A stretch of DNA of 23,573 nt from positions 1-23,573 of the forward strand of contig DAOUML010000103.1 of assembly GCA_034411635.1 (NCBI GenBank). The letters run 5' to 3'. The notes below the pieces were generated by a model. It worked only from the letters and a program-made list of their open reading frames with translations, made no database searches and had not been told where the DNA came from. The translations under genes and the position numbers were made by a program. Numbering within the stretch: the stretch's first letter is position 1; each line of letters starts with the position of its first letter. This document shows, piece after piece, positions 14,708-22,007 of this stretch. This DNA is from UBA8950 sp034411635 (GTDB lineage Bacteria > Chloroflexota > Anaerolineae > Anaerolineales > Villigracilaceae).

Positions 14708-15235
14708 ATGACCGAAAACCCCACTCAAAAAATCACCGAACAGGCAACCCAACTCTACCAAGAAGGCGACTTTGAACAAGCCGCCAACCTTTTTGCGCAG
14801 GCCGCCCAAGCCTATCAGGATGCAGGCGACGCCCTGACCGCTGCCGAGTTACGCAACAATCAAAGCGTAGCCCTGCTCCAAAATGACGACGCCCAGGGCG
14901 CCCTGGCCGCCGCCCTCGATACCGACGCCATCTTTGCCCAGGCCGGCGACGTTCGCCGGCAAGGCTTGGCGCTTGGCAACCAGGCCGCCGCCCTCGAAGA
15001 ACTCAAACGCACCGACGAAGCCCTTGAAAAATACCAGGCCTGCGCCGAACTGCTCGACCAGGCCGGCGAAGACCAAATGCGCGCCCTGGTCATGCAATCC
15101 GTTGCCTGGATTTACATCAAACGCGGCAAATTTTTTGAAGGCCTGTTTGCCATGAATTCTGGCCTGCGCAATCTCAAAAAACCAACCTTGAAACAAAGAA
15201 TCCTGCGGACAATTCTAAAAATACGTTCATGGTAA
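14708..15235 (+). CDS. Tetratricopeptide-repeat (TPR) protein
   Basis: The 175-residue cytoplasmic protein is almost entirely helical and has about three to four TPR units: ATQLYQEGDFEQAANLFAQA (near residue 12), then a degenerate pair around ALLQNDDAQGALAAAL, then GNQAAALEELKRTDEALEKYQ, then a last unit with SVAWIYIKRGKFFEGLFAM. It has no signal peptide. The C-terminal basic tail (LKQRILRTILKIRSW) might contact a membrane or nucleic acid. It probably acts as a protein-binding scaffold; the partner is unknown. The end overlaps the GNAT gene by seven bases (ATGGTAA), so the two are probably translated together. Confidence 0.87.
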   Translation: MTENPTQKITEQATQLYQEGDFEQAANLFAQAAQAYQDAGDALTAAELRNNQSVALLQNDDAQGALAAALDTDAIFAQAGDVRRQGLALGNQAAALEELKRTDEALEKYQACAELLDQAGEDQMRALVMQSVAWIYIKRGKFFEGLFAMNSGLRNLKKPTLKQRILRTILKIRSW

Positions 15236-16095
15236 ACCTCAATACCTGCCTCCGCCCCGCCGAGCCAGCCGACCAAAAAGACATCGCCAACCTGCTTTAC
15301 TTTGAACCCTACGTCCACCGTCACCTCGATTGGCGCTCCCCGCTCGATTGGCTGGGCCAACCCGAATACTGGGTGATCGAACAAGGCCCCAACATCGACG
15401 CCGTACTGGCCTGCCCCCCCGACCCGCCAGGCATCGCCTGGATACGGCTTTTCGGTCATACCCACAACCTCGACAGCAAGGCCGCCTGGCAAACACTCTG
15501 GCAATTGGCGCGCCATGAAATGATCGAAAAACGCGGCTGCATGGCCGCCGCCATCACTTTGCAAGACTGGTTCAGAAAACTCCTGCAAAACAGTGGATTT
15601 GAACGAACTCAAAAAATTGTAGTGCTTGATTACACCCCAAGTCAGCACTACGCCAGCCCAAACAGCCCTTTGCCTATTCGCCCCATGCAAGAAAAAGACT
15701 TGCCCGCCGTTGCCGCGCTGGATGCTGAATCCTTCGCGCCGATCTGGCAAAATTCGCAAGACGCATTGCAAACAGCCTTCTACCAAACCGGCCTGGCAAC
15801 CGTCATGGAAGACAACGGAACCATCATCGGATACCAAATCAGCACCGCCAGTCCATTTGGCATTCACCTGGCCCGCCTGGCAGTACACCCCAACCAGCAA
15901 GGGCGTGGATATGGACTGGCCCTGGCGCAAGATTTGCTCCACTACGCCGCCCAACGCATGCTTGGGCGCATCACCGTCAACACCCAGGCCAGCAATCAAC
16001 CCTCGCTTTCCCTGTATAAAAAACTTGGTTTTCGGCTGACAGGCGAAGAATACCCCGTTTACACCCTCAACGCCTTCGCTAATTCTGTTTCATAA
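15229..16095 (+). CDS. GNAT family N-acetyltransferase with an extended N-terminal half
   Basis: The 288-residue protein carries a typical GNAT domain in its C-terminal half (about residues 145-280): LPIRPMQEKDLPAVAALDAESF, then ARLAVHPNQQGRGYGLALAQDLL, which is motif A with the acetyl-CoA pyrophosphate loop Q-x-x-G-x-G around Gly225 to Gly229, then LYKKLGFRLTGEEYPVY. The N-terminal half also opens like a GNAT domain (NTCLRPAEPADQKDIANLL), and the segment around IEKRGCMAAAITLQDWFRKLLQNSGFERTQKIV resembles the end of one, so this may be a tandem GNAT with a degenerate first domain. The acceptor is unknown. It starts inside the TPR gene. Confidence 0.85.
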   Translation: MVNLNTCLRPAEPADQKDIANLLYFEPYVHRHLDWRSPLDWLGQPEYWVIEQGPNIDAVLACPPDPPGIAWIRLFGHTHNLDSKAAWQTLWQLARHEMIEKRGCMAAAITLQDWFRKLLQNSGFERTQKIVVLDYTPSQHYASPNSPLPIRPMQEKDLPAVAALDAESFAPIWQNSQDALQTAFYQTGLATVMEDNGTIIGYQISTASPFGIHLARLAVHPNQQGRGYGLALAQDLLHYAAQRMLGRITVNTQASNQPSLSLYKKLGFRLTGEEYPVYTLNAFANSVS

Positions 16096-16131
16096 AGCGA
16101 AAAACACTTCGCGCCACCCAAAGGAGGCAGC

Positions 16132-16749
16132 ATGTCTCGACCCGATTCTGTGATTGTCAATGGGCTGGTACGCCAGGCCCTTGTTTCAGCAGAAGAAGTG
16201 ATGGGCGCAAACGGATTGAACGCCGTCCTGCGCGCCGCCGGTCTCGAACGCTATATCGACAACTTTCCGCCCAACGATATGCAGCCGGGCATCAAAACGT
16301 CAGACTACGCCCGATTAAACGAGGCCATCGAAGAATTTTACGGGCGCGGAGGCCGGGGCATGTTGCGGCGCATCGGCAAAGCCTCCTTCCAATACGGCAT
16401 GCGGGAGCAAGCCGCCCTGCTCGGCATTGCCGGCGCGGCCATCAAACTGCTGCCTGAAAAACAACGCATCAAATTTATTCTCAATGGCATGGTGAACGCC
16501 CTCAAAAAATCAAACCCCGAAGTAGATGCCTGGGTAGAAGAACAGAACGGCAAACTGGCCTACATTGAAAAAACCTGCGCCATTTGCTGGGGACGCAGCA
16601 GCGATACCCCGCTTTGCCATCTTTACGTTGGCTCCATCACCGAAGCCGTACAATGGGCCACCGGCGCTGAATACCGCATTACCGAAACCCATTGTCTCGC
16701 CAAAGGCGACGAATACTGCCGCTTTGAAGTGGGTGAAGCGCGAGAGTAA
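16132..16749 (+). CDS. V4R (4-vinyl reductase / hydrocarbon-binding) domain protein
   Basis: The 205-residue protein ends with a V4R domain (about residues 130-200). Its cysteines are visible: Cys149-x-x-Cys152, Cys162, Cys188 and Cys196, together with EAVQWATGAEYRITETHCLAKGDEYCRFEV, the characteristic end of this family. V4R domains bind small hydrophobic ligands, sometimes with a metal at the cysteines, and are found in bacteriochlorophyll-related and regulatory proteins. The N-terminal half is helical and has no recognised domain. A strong AAGGAGG (16121-16127) precedes the ATG. It may sense a ligand and act with the neighbouring TPR and GNAT proteins. No photosynthesis gene is nearby, so a chlorophyll role is not suggested. 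Confidence 0.85.
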   Translation: MSRPDSVIVNGLVRQALVSAEEVMGANGLNAVLRAAGLERYIDNFPPNDMQPGIKTSDYARLNEAIEEFYGRGGRGMLRRIGKASFQYGMREQAALLGIAGAAIKLLPEKQRIKFILNGMVNALKKSNPEVDAWVEEQNGKLAYIEKTCAICWGRSSDTPLCHLYVGSITEAVQWATGAEYRITETHCLAKGDEYCRFEVGEARE

Positions 16750-16762
16750 CAATCCATTTCAC

Positions 16763-16843
16763 TGGACAAATTACATCTAGTATGGCAGAATAATCCCATT
16801 GCGGGTTGCCCTGAACCTGTCGGTCAGCGTTCAAGCAACCCGC
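16763..16843 (+). promoter_or_regulatory. Candidate promoter followed by a long hairpin before the DsbA-like gene
   Basis: TGGACA (16763-16768) and CAGAAT (16786-16791) are spaced by 17 bases, a moderate sigma-70 match. Transcription would start close to 16798, just before a long stem: GCGGGTTGC (16801-16809) pairs with GCAACCCGC (16835-16843), and inside it TGAAC (16812-16816) pairs with GTTCA (16829-16833). The mRNA would thus begin with a hairpin of 14 base pairs. No T-run follows, so it is not a classic terminator. A 5'-stabilising or regulatory role fits, and so does a dispersed REP-like repeat. Confidence 0.45.
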
Positions 16844-16881
16844 GCCATTTCAATATGAAACTTTCTAAGGAGAAAGAAAAA

Positions 16882-17589
16882 ATGAGCAAACGTCAGGAAA
16901 TACGCGAAAAACGCCAAAAACAACAACTCACCCAGCGTATTACAATTGGAGTCATCGTTCTGGTGGGCGCATTACTGGTAGCCTTCGCCTTAATTCTACC
17001 CAGCCTCAACCAGGCCCCCATTCAAACCGCCGAATTAAAAGCCCGCCCACAGGCCGATTTCAACCGCATGGGCGACCCGAACGCCCCCATCACCATCACC
17101 GAATTCTCAGACTACAAATGCGGCCATTGCGCCACCTTTGCCCTGCAAACCGAGCCCCAACTGGTAGAAGAATTCATCGCAACAGGCCAGGTTCACTTCG
17201 TTTACCGCTCCATGGGCGGTTGGAGCCCGCAATCTTTGCTCGCCATTGAAGCATCCTATTGCGCCGCTGATGAAAACAAATTCTGGGAATTTCACGATTT
17301 GGTATTCCTGAACCAGCCTTCCACCTTCAACAACAGCCTGATGAATCAATTCGCGCGCGAACTTGGGCTGGATGAATCAGCCTTCAACGCCTGCCTGAGC
17401 AGCGGCAAGTACAAAGACCTGGCAAACCAGGACGGGCTGGATGGCAGCGGCCTCGGCGTTCAGGGAACCCCAACCTTTATCTTCACCGATACCGCCACCG
17501 GCGAAGAATTTGCCCGCCTGCCCGGTAATTACCCAATCAGCGCCTTCCGCGAAGAAATCCAAAAATATCTTGATTCCAAAGGCAACTAA
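16882..17589 (+). CDS. Membrane-anchored DsbA-family thioredoxin-fold protein
   Basis: The 235-residue protein has a basic cytoplasmic start (MSKRQEIREKRQKQQLTQR), one membrane helix at about residues 20-40, and an extracytoplasmic thioredoxin fold. Residues 60-230 match the DsbA/thioredoxin_4 type: FSDYKCGHCATF with the redox pair Cys80-Gly-His-Cys83, and the cis-proline loop GVQGTPTFIF. It probably oxidises or isomerises disulfides in exported proteins. I chose the ATG at 16882 because AAGGAG (16867-16872) lies nine bases upstream; an earlier in-frame ATG at 16855 has no such site and would add nine charged residues. Two further cysteines occur (in EASYCAADE and FNACLSSG). A DsbB or VKOR partner is not in this window. 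Confidence 0.9.
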   Translation: MSKRQEIREKRQKQQLTQRITIGVIVLVGALLVAFALILPSLNQAPIQTAELKARPQADFNRMGDPNAPITITEFSDYKCGHCATFALQTEPQLVEEFIATGQVHFVYRSMGGWSPQSLLAIEASYCAADENKFWEFHDLVFLNQPSTFNNSLMNQFARELGLDESAFNACLSSGKYKDLANQDGLDGSGLGVQGTPTFIFTDTATGEEFARLPGNYPISAFREEIQKYLDSKGN

Positions 17590-17602
17590 AATTCTTTTCA
17601 AC

Positions 17603-18112
17603 ATGCCCAAACAAAACTGGACCCAGCCCATCAGCGAATATCTTGAAAAAACCGGGCCAGTTGGCGCGCAAACAGCCCACTTTCTGCGCGAGCGCCGCAC
17701 TCAGGTCACTTTTGAACGCGATAGGCCCGCCGTTGGCGCAGCCTGGACGCCCTGGCGCTCGGTAAAAATCAACACCGTCTACTTCAGCCCGGAGAAGATC
17801 GATCATCCGCGCCTGTTGAGTCTGGTTGTTCACGAGGTGCGCCACTTACAGCAGGGATTTTTCACCGCCCTCTCAGTTTATGGCGAACTGGATGCCTGGC
17901 AGGTAGATTTCAACTTCCAAAAATCACTCAGTGGAACCTACCCCAGCCCGCTCATTGAAGAATTATGCGCCCTGCCCCTCGTCCTTGACCGCCAGGTGCT
18001 AACCCAGGCCCGCGCCCTCATGCAGACCTTTGCGGGCAAAGGCTACCGCATAGACCTGTTGCCGCTCTACCCACTCCCCCGTGAAATCCGCTATCGGCTG
18101 ACGGGTAGATAG
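17603..18112 (+). CDS. Small protein with HEXXH zinc-metallopeptidase-like motif
   Basis: The 169-residue product has no signal peptide. It carries a clear HEXXH sequence, LVVHEVRHLQQG (His77, Glu78, His81), followed 14 residues later by Glu95 in YGELDAWQ, a plausible third zinc ligand. This arrangement is seen in small predicted metallopeptidases, but I do not recognise the family, and no other domain is visible. I chose the ATG at 17603, 13 bases after the DsbA-like gene; a longer frame from 17441 lies inside that gene. No good Shine-Dalgarno is present, so translation may depend on coupling. Protease activity is a guess from the motif. Confidence 0.7.
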   Translation: MPKQNWTQPISEYLEKTGPVGAQTAHFLRERRTQVTFERDRPAVGAAWTPWRSVKINTVYFSPEKIDHPRLLSLVVHEVRHLQQGFFTALSVYGELDAWQVDFNFQKSLSGTYPSPLIEELCALPLVLDRQVLTQARALMQTFAGKGYRIDLLPLYPLPREIRYRLTGR

Positions 18113-18134
18113 ATAATGGCAGATAAAATCTGTA

Positions 18135-19484
18135 TCAAAACTTGTCAACCAGCGCCCCGCCCGCCAGCCAGCCGGTGGTCCAGGCGTTTTGGAAGTTGAA
18201 GCCACCGGTTAACCCGTCAATATCAAGTACCTCCCCGGCAAAGAACAAGCCGGGGATTTTTTTGCTCTGCATGGTCTTGAAATCGACTTCGTCGAGGCGC
18301 AGGCCGCCGCAGGTGACAAACTCGTCCTTGAACTGGCCTTTGCCGCGAATGGCATATTCTCCGGCAGTCAGTTCTTCGGCCAGGGCGCGCAGGTTGGCTT
18401 TGGAAATATCGGCCCAGTTTTGGGTTTCAGCAATTCCGGCAGCCGAGACAAGCCGTTCCCACAAGCGGGCGGGTAACTCAAAAAGCGGATGCGCGGCGGG
18501 CTTTTTGCGGCTGTTTTCGGGGTTGGCGCGAATGGTTTGCAGGCTTTGCAGGGCTTTTTCGGTCGTGAGCGGGTAAAGCCAGTTGACCGCCAGCCCGGCC
18601 TGGTAATTGCGTTCGTGCAGCCAGCGCGCGCCCCAGGCCGACGCGCGCAAGGTTGCCGGGCCGCTCAACCCCCAATGGGTAATCAGCAACGGGCCGCGCT
18701 GGGGGGCAATGGTCGATTTTGCGCCGTTTGGCTCCAGCAGGCGCAGTTCGGCTTGCGGGACAGAGAGACCAGCCAACTCATCGATGCGTGGATCGCGAAG
18801 GTTAAAGGTGAAAAGGGAGGGGACAGCCGTTTCAACGGTATGCCCCAACCCGGCGAGCAAGGCCTGGGAATCTGAATCACTGCCCGTCGCAAATAAAAGA
18901 CTGCGGGCAGAGAGTTCTTCTTTCAGCGGGGCGGCGGCTTTTCGGACAGTGACCCGGAAGCGGGGGGCGCGATCCGGGCCGGGCGTCGAGACGGATTCCA
19001 CTTGCAGGGCGGTAACTTGCGTCCATAACGAGATTCCGGCCTCTTGGGCGGCATTTTCCAGCGCATTGGCAACCGTGAGCGCATTATCGCTGATGGGGAA
19101 CATGCGCCCATCGGCCTCGGTTTTTAGTTTTACGCCGCGCGATTCGAACCAACGCACCGTATCGGCAGGTTGAAAACGGCTGAAGGGGCCACGCAGGGCC
19201 GCCGCGCCACGCGGGTAATGAGTCACCAATTGAGCAGGCTCAAAACAGGCGTGGGTGACGTTGCAGCGTCCGCCGCCGGAGATGAGCACTTTGCCAAGCG
19301 GACGGCGGGCTTTTTCGAGAATGAGAATGCGCGCGCCGGGGTTTTCTTCGGCGGCGCGAATGGCGGCAAAAAAGCCAGCCGGGCCGCCGCCGAGGATAAT
19401 GGCATCGTAGGATGTGCTGCCGCCTTGAGGCGGTATCGTGGGCAGGCCGCCTGAAGGCGGTGGTACGGTTGATTTTTTGGGCAT
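18135..19484 (-). CDS. HI0933-family NAD(P)/FAD-dependent oxidoreductase
   Basis: This 449-residue flavoprotein belongs to the HI0933/BaiN-like family. The dinucleotide-binding motif GGGPAGFFAAIRAAE starts near residue 31, followed by the family hallmark GKVLISGGGRCNVTHA near residue 63, and the C-terminal FAD-binding block FFAGEVLDIDGLTGGFNFQNAWTTGWLAG. The first 25 or so residues (PPPSGG, PPQGG) are a non-family extension encoded by two palindromic repeats. I took the ATG at 19484 because a TATAAT lies six bases before it and no other start lies nearer to the Rossmann motif; a longer frame to 19577 runs through the promoter and the divergent gene. The substrate is not known; some members reduce enone bonds of steroids. 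It converges with the HEXXH gene at 22-base distance. Confidence 0.9.
   Translation of the reverse strand: MPKKSTVPPPSGGLPTIPPQGGSTSYDAIILGGGPAGFFAAIRAAEENPGARILILEKARRPLGKVLISGGGRCNVTHACFEPAQLVTHYPRGAAALRGPFSRFQPADTVRWFESRGVKLKTEADGRMFPISDNALTVANALENAAQEAGISLWTQVTALQVESVSTPGPDRAPRFRVTVRKAAAPLKEELSARSLLFATGSDSDSQALLAGLGHTVETAVPSLFTFNLRDPRIDELAGLSVPQAELRLLEPNGAKSTIAPQRGPLLITHWGLSGPATLRASAWGARWLHERNYQAGLAVNWLYPLTTEKALQSLQTIRANPENSRKKPAAHPLFELPARLWERLVSAAGIAETQNWADISKANLRALAEELTAGEYAIRGKGQFKDEFVTCGGLRLDEVDFKTMQSKKIPGLFFAGEVLDIDGLTGGFNFQNAWTTGWLAGGALVDKF
19420..19460. repeat. Two tandem palindromic repeats inside the start of the flavoprotein gene
   Basis: CCGCCTTGAGGCGG (19420-19433) and CCGCCTGAAGGCGG (19447-19460) are near-identical 14-base palindromes with six-base-pair arms, 13 bases apart. 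They are read in frame on the minus strand and encode the PPSGG and PPQGG stretches that precede the Rossmann motif of the flavoprotein. They look like short dispersed palindromes that landed in a coding region without breaking the frame. Confidence 0.6.
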
Positions 19485-19508
19485 GGGCTGATTATAGTTT
19501 AGAATATG
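19469..19508. promoter_or_regulatory. Overlapping divergent promoters for two leaderless genes
   Basis: Only 21 bases separate the divergent ATGs (19484 minus, 19506 plus). On the minus strand TATAAT occupies 19496-19491, six bases from the flavoprotein ATG. On the plus strand TATAGT is at 19493-19498, seven bases from the PBP-like ATG, with TTGATT (19469-19474) as a -35 at 18-base spacing. The two -10 boxes overlap by four bases, so only one direction can be opened at a time. Neither ATG has a Shine-Dalgarno. Confidence 0.6.
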
Positions 19509-21959
19509 GATATGAACATCTTGCCCATTCTGCAACGCCGCCGCGAACGCAAAAATCAGACAGACCGCTCGAACCAACAGCGTATCAGACGCGCCGGGCT
19601 GGGTTGCGGTTTGCTCATTTCGAGCGCGCTGGGCTTGGGCATTTTGCTGTTTGCGTTTGGTTATGCCAGCCTGACCGCCGATTTGCCCGCGCTGGAAAGC
19701 CTGCCCATTCTGCTCGATGGGCCAGATGGCCTGTTGCGCCAGCCCACCCGCCTGTATGACCGCAGCGGCGAGCGGGTAATCGCCACGCTTGCGCCGTTGG
19801 AAGGGCCGCGCCCCTATTTACCCGTCGATGCGGCCCGGCCCGATTGGCTGGCCCGCATCACCATTAGCCTGGCCGACCCCGATTTTTACGCCCACCCCGG
19901 TTTTGATTGGCGCACCTGGAATCAGCCCGAAGCCCACCCCACCCTGGCCCAAAAACTGGTGGCCGATTTTCTGCTCTGGGAGGAGCCGCCCGGCCTGCGG
20001 CGGGCCCTGCGCGAGCGCATTCTGGCGGCGCAAATCACGTCATACTATGGGCGCGGGAAAATTCTGGAATGGTATCTCAACAGCGCCGATTATGGCCGCC
20101 ACGCCTATGGCGCGGAATCTGCCGCGCAATTATATTTTGGCAAACCGGCCAGCCACCTGAACCTGGCCGAAGCAGCCGTGCTGGCCGCTGTGAGCCAATC
20201 GCCAGCGATTAACCCACACGATGCGCCCCAGGCCGCCATCCAACGCGCCCACGAGACCTTAGACCGGCTGCCCCGCTGGACCGCCGCGCCAGAAGATGCG
20301 CGGGCCGCGCTCGCGCAAGAACTCCGGTTCGCGCCGCCCCCCGCTACAAACAGCCTGGCCCCCGCTTTTGCCAACCTGGCGCTCGCGCAACTGCAAAACC
20401 GCGCCCGCCTCGAACGTGGCGGTATCGACATTATCACCAGCCTCGATTATGAAACCCAAAACCAGGCCCAATGCGCCATCCGCACCCAATTGGCGCGCCT
20501 GGCCGGGGAAGAAAGCGGGCCTGATTGTACGCTCCAGGTGGCCCTGCCGCCCCTGCCGCCCGGCCCGCCACTCGAAAGCGCGGCCAGCGCAGCGGTGATT
20601 GATCCGCGTGATGGGCAGGTACTGGCCCTGGTGGGAGATACGCGCAACGGGGATGAATCTGCCATTTTGGCCGGACACCGCCCCGGAACAAGCCTGCTCC
20701 CCTTCATCTACCTGACCGGATTCAGCCGGGGCTTGAATCCCGCTTCGTTGGTTTGGGACATTCCCCAACCTGATTCCGTTCTCCCCAATCTCGATGATAT
20801 CTATCGTGGCCCAATCCGCGCGCGCGCAGCGCTGACGGGTGATTCTCTGGCCCCAGCCCAAACGGTGCTGGCCCAAATGGGATTGGCCGCCGTTCTGCAA
20901 ACCATGCGTCCTTTTGGCTTGCCGCTGAGTGACACACGCGATTTCGCCGCCCTGCTCGATGGACAGAATCTGGTTTCTCCACTTACCATGGCCCGCGCTT
21001 ATGGCGTCTTTGCCACTCAGGGCGTGTTGCCAGCCCAGACTTCCGCGCTGCTGGCAGTTTACACCCAAGATGGACAAACCATTTGGGAATGGCAGCCCGC
21101 GCCGGTTTCAGCGGTGGTCAGCCCGCAATTATCCTACCTGCTCAATCACGTCCTCGCAGATGAAAGCCTGGGGCGGCCTGCCGCGCTGAAACTCTCGCGC
21201 ACGTTGGACGGCGTCGAGGCCTGGGCAATTGGCTACACGCCTAGCCGGGCCGTTGCCCTGTGGATGGGCGGCGAAGGAAAAAATCAGCGCGTCGTTGCCG
21301 GGTTGTTTGGGGCCATTTTGCAAGCCGCCAGCCAAAACGAAGCCCCCACCCGCTGGGAAAGGCCGCCGGGCATCTCACTCCTTCAAGTCTGCGACCCATC
21401 CGGCCTTTTGCCAACCCCGGCCTGCCCCAATCTGGTATCAGAAGTCTTCCTGAACGGCTTTGAGCCAATCCAGGCAGATAGGCTGTATAAAACCGTTCAG
21501 GTAAACCGGGAAACTGGTTTGCTGGCAACCGTTTTTACGCCGCCAGAACTAACAGAGGCACGGGTCTATATGCTCGTGCCGCCCGAAGCCCAAGCCTGGG
21601 CCGCCGCCACCGGGCTAGAATCGCCGCCAACGACGTATGATACCCTGCAACCCGCGCCCAATCGCGACACGCTGGCGATCACTTCTCCGGTCATGTTTGC
21701 TGAAATCAAAGGCACGGTAAACATTATTGGCTCGGCGGGAGGTGAAAATTTTGCATCCTACCGCCTGCAATACGGGCAAGGACTCAACCCCACCCACTGG
21801 GTGCTGATTGGAGAAAATACGAGTACGCCCCTTAAAGATGGGTTGCTGGCTGAGTGGAATACCAGCGGATTACAGGGTTTGTATACCCTGCAACTGATTG
21901 TCGTAGATTTGGATGGCCGCGTAGAAAGCACGGCCGTTCAAGTGCGTATAATTGATTGA
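19506..21959 (+). CDS. Class A penicillin-binding protein homologue with degenerate catalytic motifs (predicted pseudoenzyme)
   Basis: The 817-residue protein has the class A PBP layout: one N-terminal membrane helix (about residues 32-55), a GT51 glycosyltransferase domain (about 85-265), a transpeptidase domain (about 355-620) and a C-terminal beta domain (about 720-815). Folding landmarks are kept, such as ILEWYLNSADYGRHAYGAESAAQLYFGK and AWAIGYTP. The active sites are not. In GT51, motif 1 reads LADPDFYAHPG, with Ala123 at the catalytic glutamate, and the motif 3 lysine is Ala167, though Glu170 remains. In the transpeptidase, the S-x-x-K box reads PGTSLLPF (Thr395, Leu398), S-x-N reads SLA (447-449) and K-T-G reads KLS (562-564). 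It is probably a structural or regulatory pseudo-PBP. Start at 19506; an ATG at 19512 is the alternative. Confidence 0.88.
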   Translation: MDMNILPILQRRRERKNQTDRSNQQRIRRAGLGCGLLISSALGLGILLFAFGYASLTADLPALESLPILLDGPDGLLRQPTRLYDRSGERVIATLAPLEGPRPYLPVDAARPDWLARITISLADPDFYAHPGFDWRTWNQPEAHPTLAQKLVADFLLWEEPPGLRRALRERILAAQITSYYGRGKILEWYLNSADYGRHAYGAESAAQLYFGKPASHLNLAEAAVLAAVSQSPAINPHDAPQAAIQRAHETLDRLPRWTAAPEDARAALAQELRFAPPPATNSLAPAFANLALAQLQNRARLERGGIDIITSLDYETQNQAQCAIRTQLARLAGEESGPDCTLQVALPPLPPGPPLESAASAAVIDPRDGQVLALVGDTRNGDESAILAGHRPGTSLLPFIYLTGFSRGLNPASLVWDIPQPDSVLPNLDDIYRGPIRARAALTGDSLAPAQTVLAQMGLAAVLQTMRPFGLPLSDTRDFAALLDGQNLVSPLTMARAYGVFATQGVLPAQTSALLAVYTQDGQTIWEWQPAPVSAVVSPQLSYLLNHVLADESLGRPAALKLSRTLDGVEAWAIGYTPSRAVALWMGGEGKNQRVVAGLFGAILQAASQNEAPTRWERPPGISLLQVCDPSGLLPTPACPNLVSEVFLNGFEPIQADRLYKTVQVNRETGLLATVFTPPELTEARVYMLVPPEAQAWAAATGLESPPTTYDTLQPAPNRDTLAITSPVMFAEIKGTVNIIGSAGGENFASYRLQYGQGLNPTHWVLIGENTSTPLKDGLLAEWNTSGLQGLYTLQLIVVDLDGRVESTAVQVRIID

Positions 21960-21988
21960 TTCAATTTCCCCATTCTGGCCTGTTTTGT

Positions 21989-22007
21989 TATAGAATTAGA
22001 GAATATG
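21989..22007 (+). promoter_or_regulatory. Possible -10 for a short-leader or leaderless SPFH mRNA
   Basis: TAGAAT (21991-21996), or the overlapping TATAGA (21989-21994), lies eight to ten bases before the ATG at 22005, in the 45-base gap after the PBP-like gene. No Shine-Dalgarno is seen. A matching -35 is not evident, so this is weaker than the other cases. Confidence 0.35.

Noticed and set aside
15112..15999. Minus-strand open frame (295 codons) opposite the TPR and GNAT genes
   Set aside because: It spans two recognised plus-strand genes and its translation shows no family features, so it is a shadow frame.
18113..18134. Bidirectional terminator between the convergent HEXXH and flavoprotein genes
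   Set aside because: Only a five-base-pair AT-rich stem (18120-18132) is present, with no T-run on either side.
20259..21077. Minus-strand open frame (272 codons) opposite the PBP-like gene
   Set aside because: No recognisable domain or ribosome site; it lies wholly inside the PBP-like gene.
19506..21959. The PBP-like gene as a decayed pseudogene
   Set aside because: There are no frameshifts or internal stops across 817 codons, and non-catalytic family motifs and the C-terminal domain are well kept. A maintained pseudoenzyme fits better than neutral decay.
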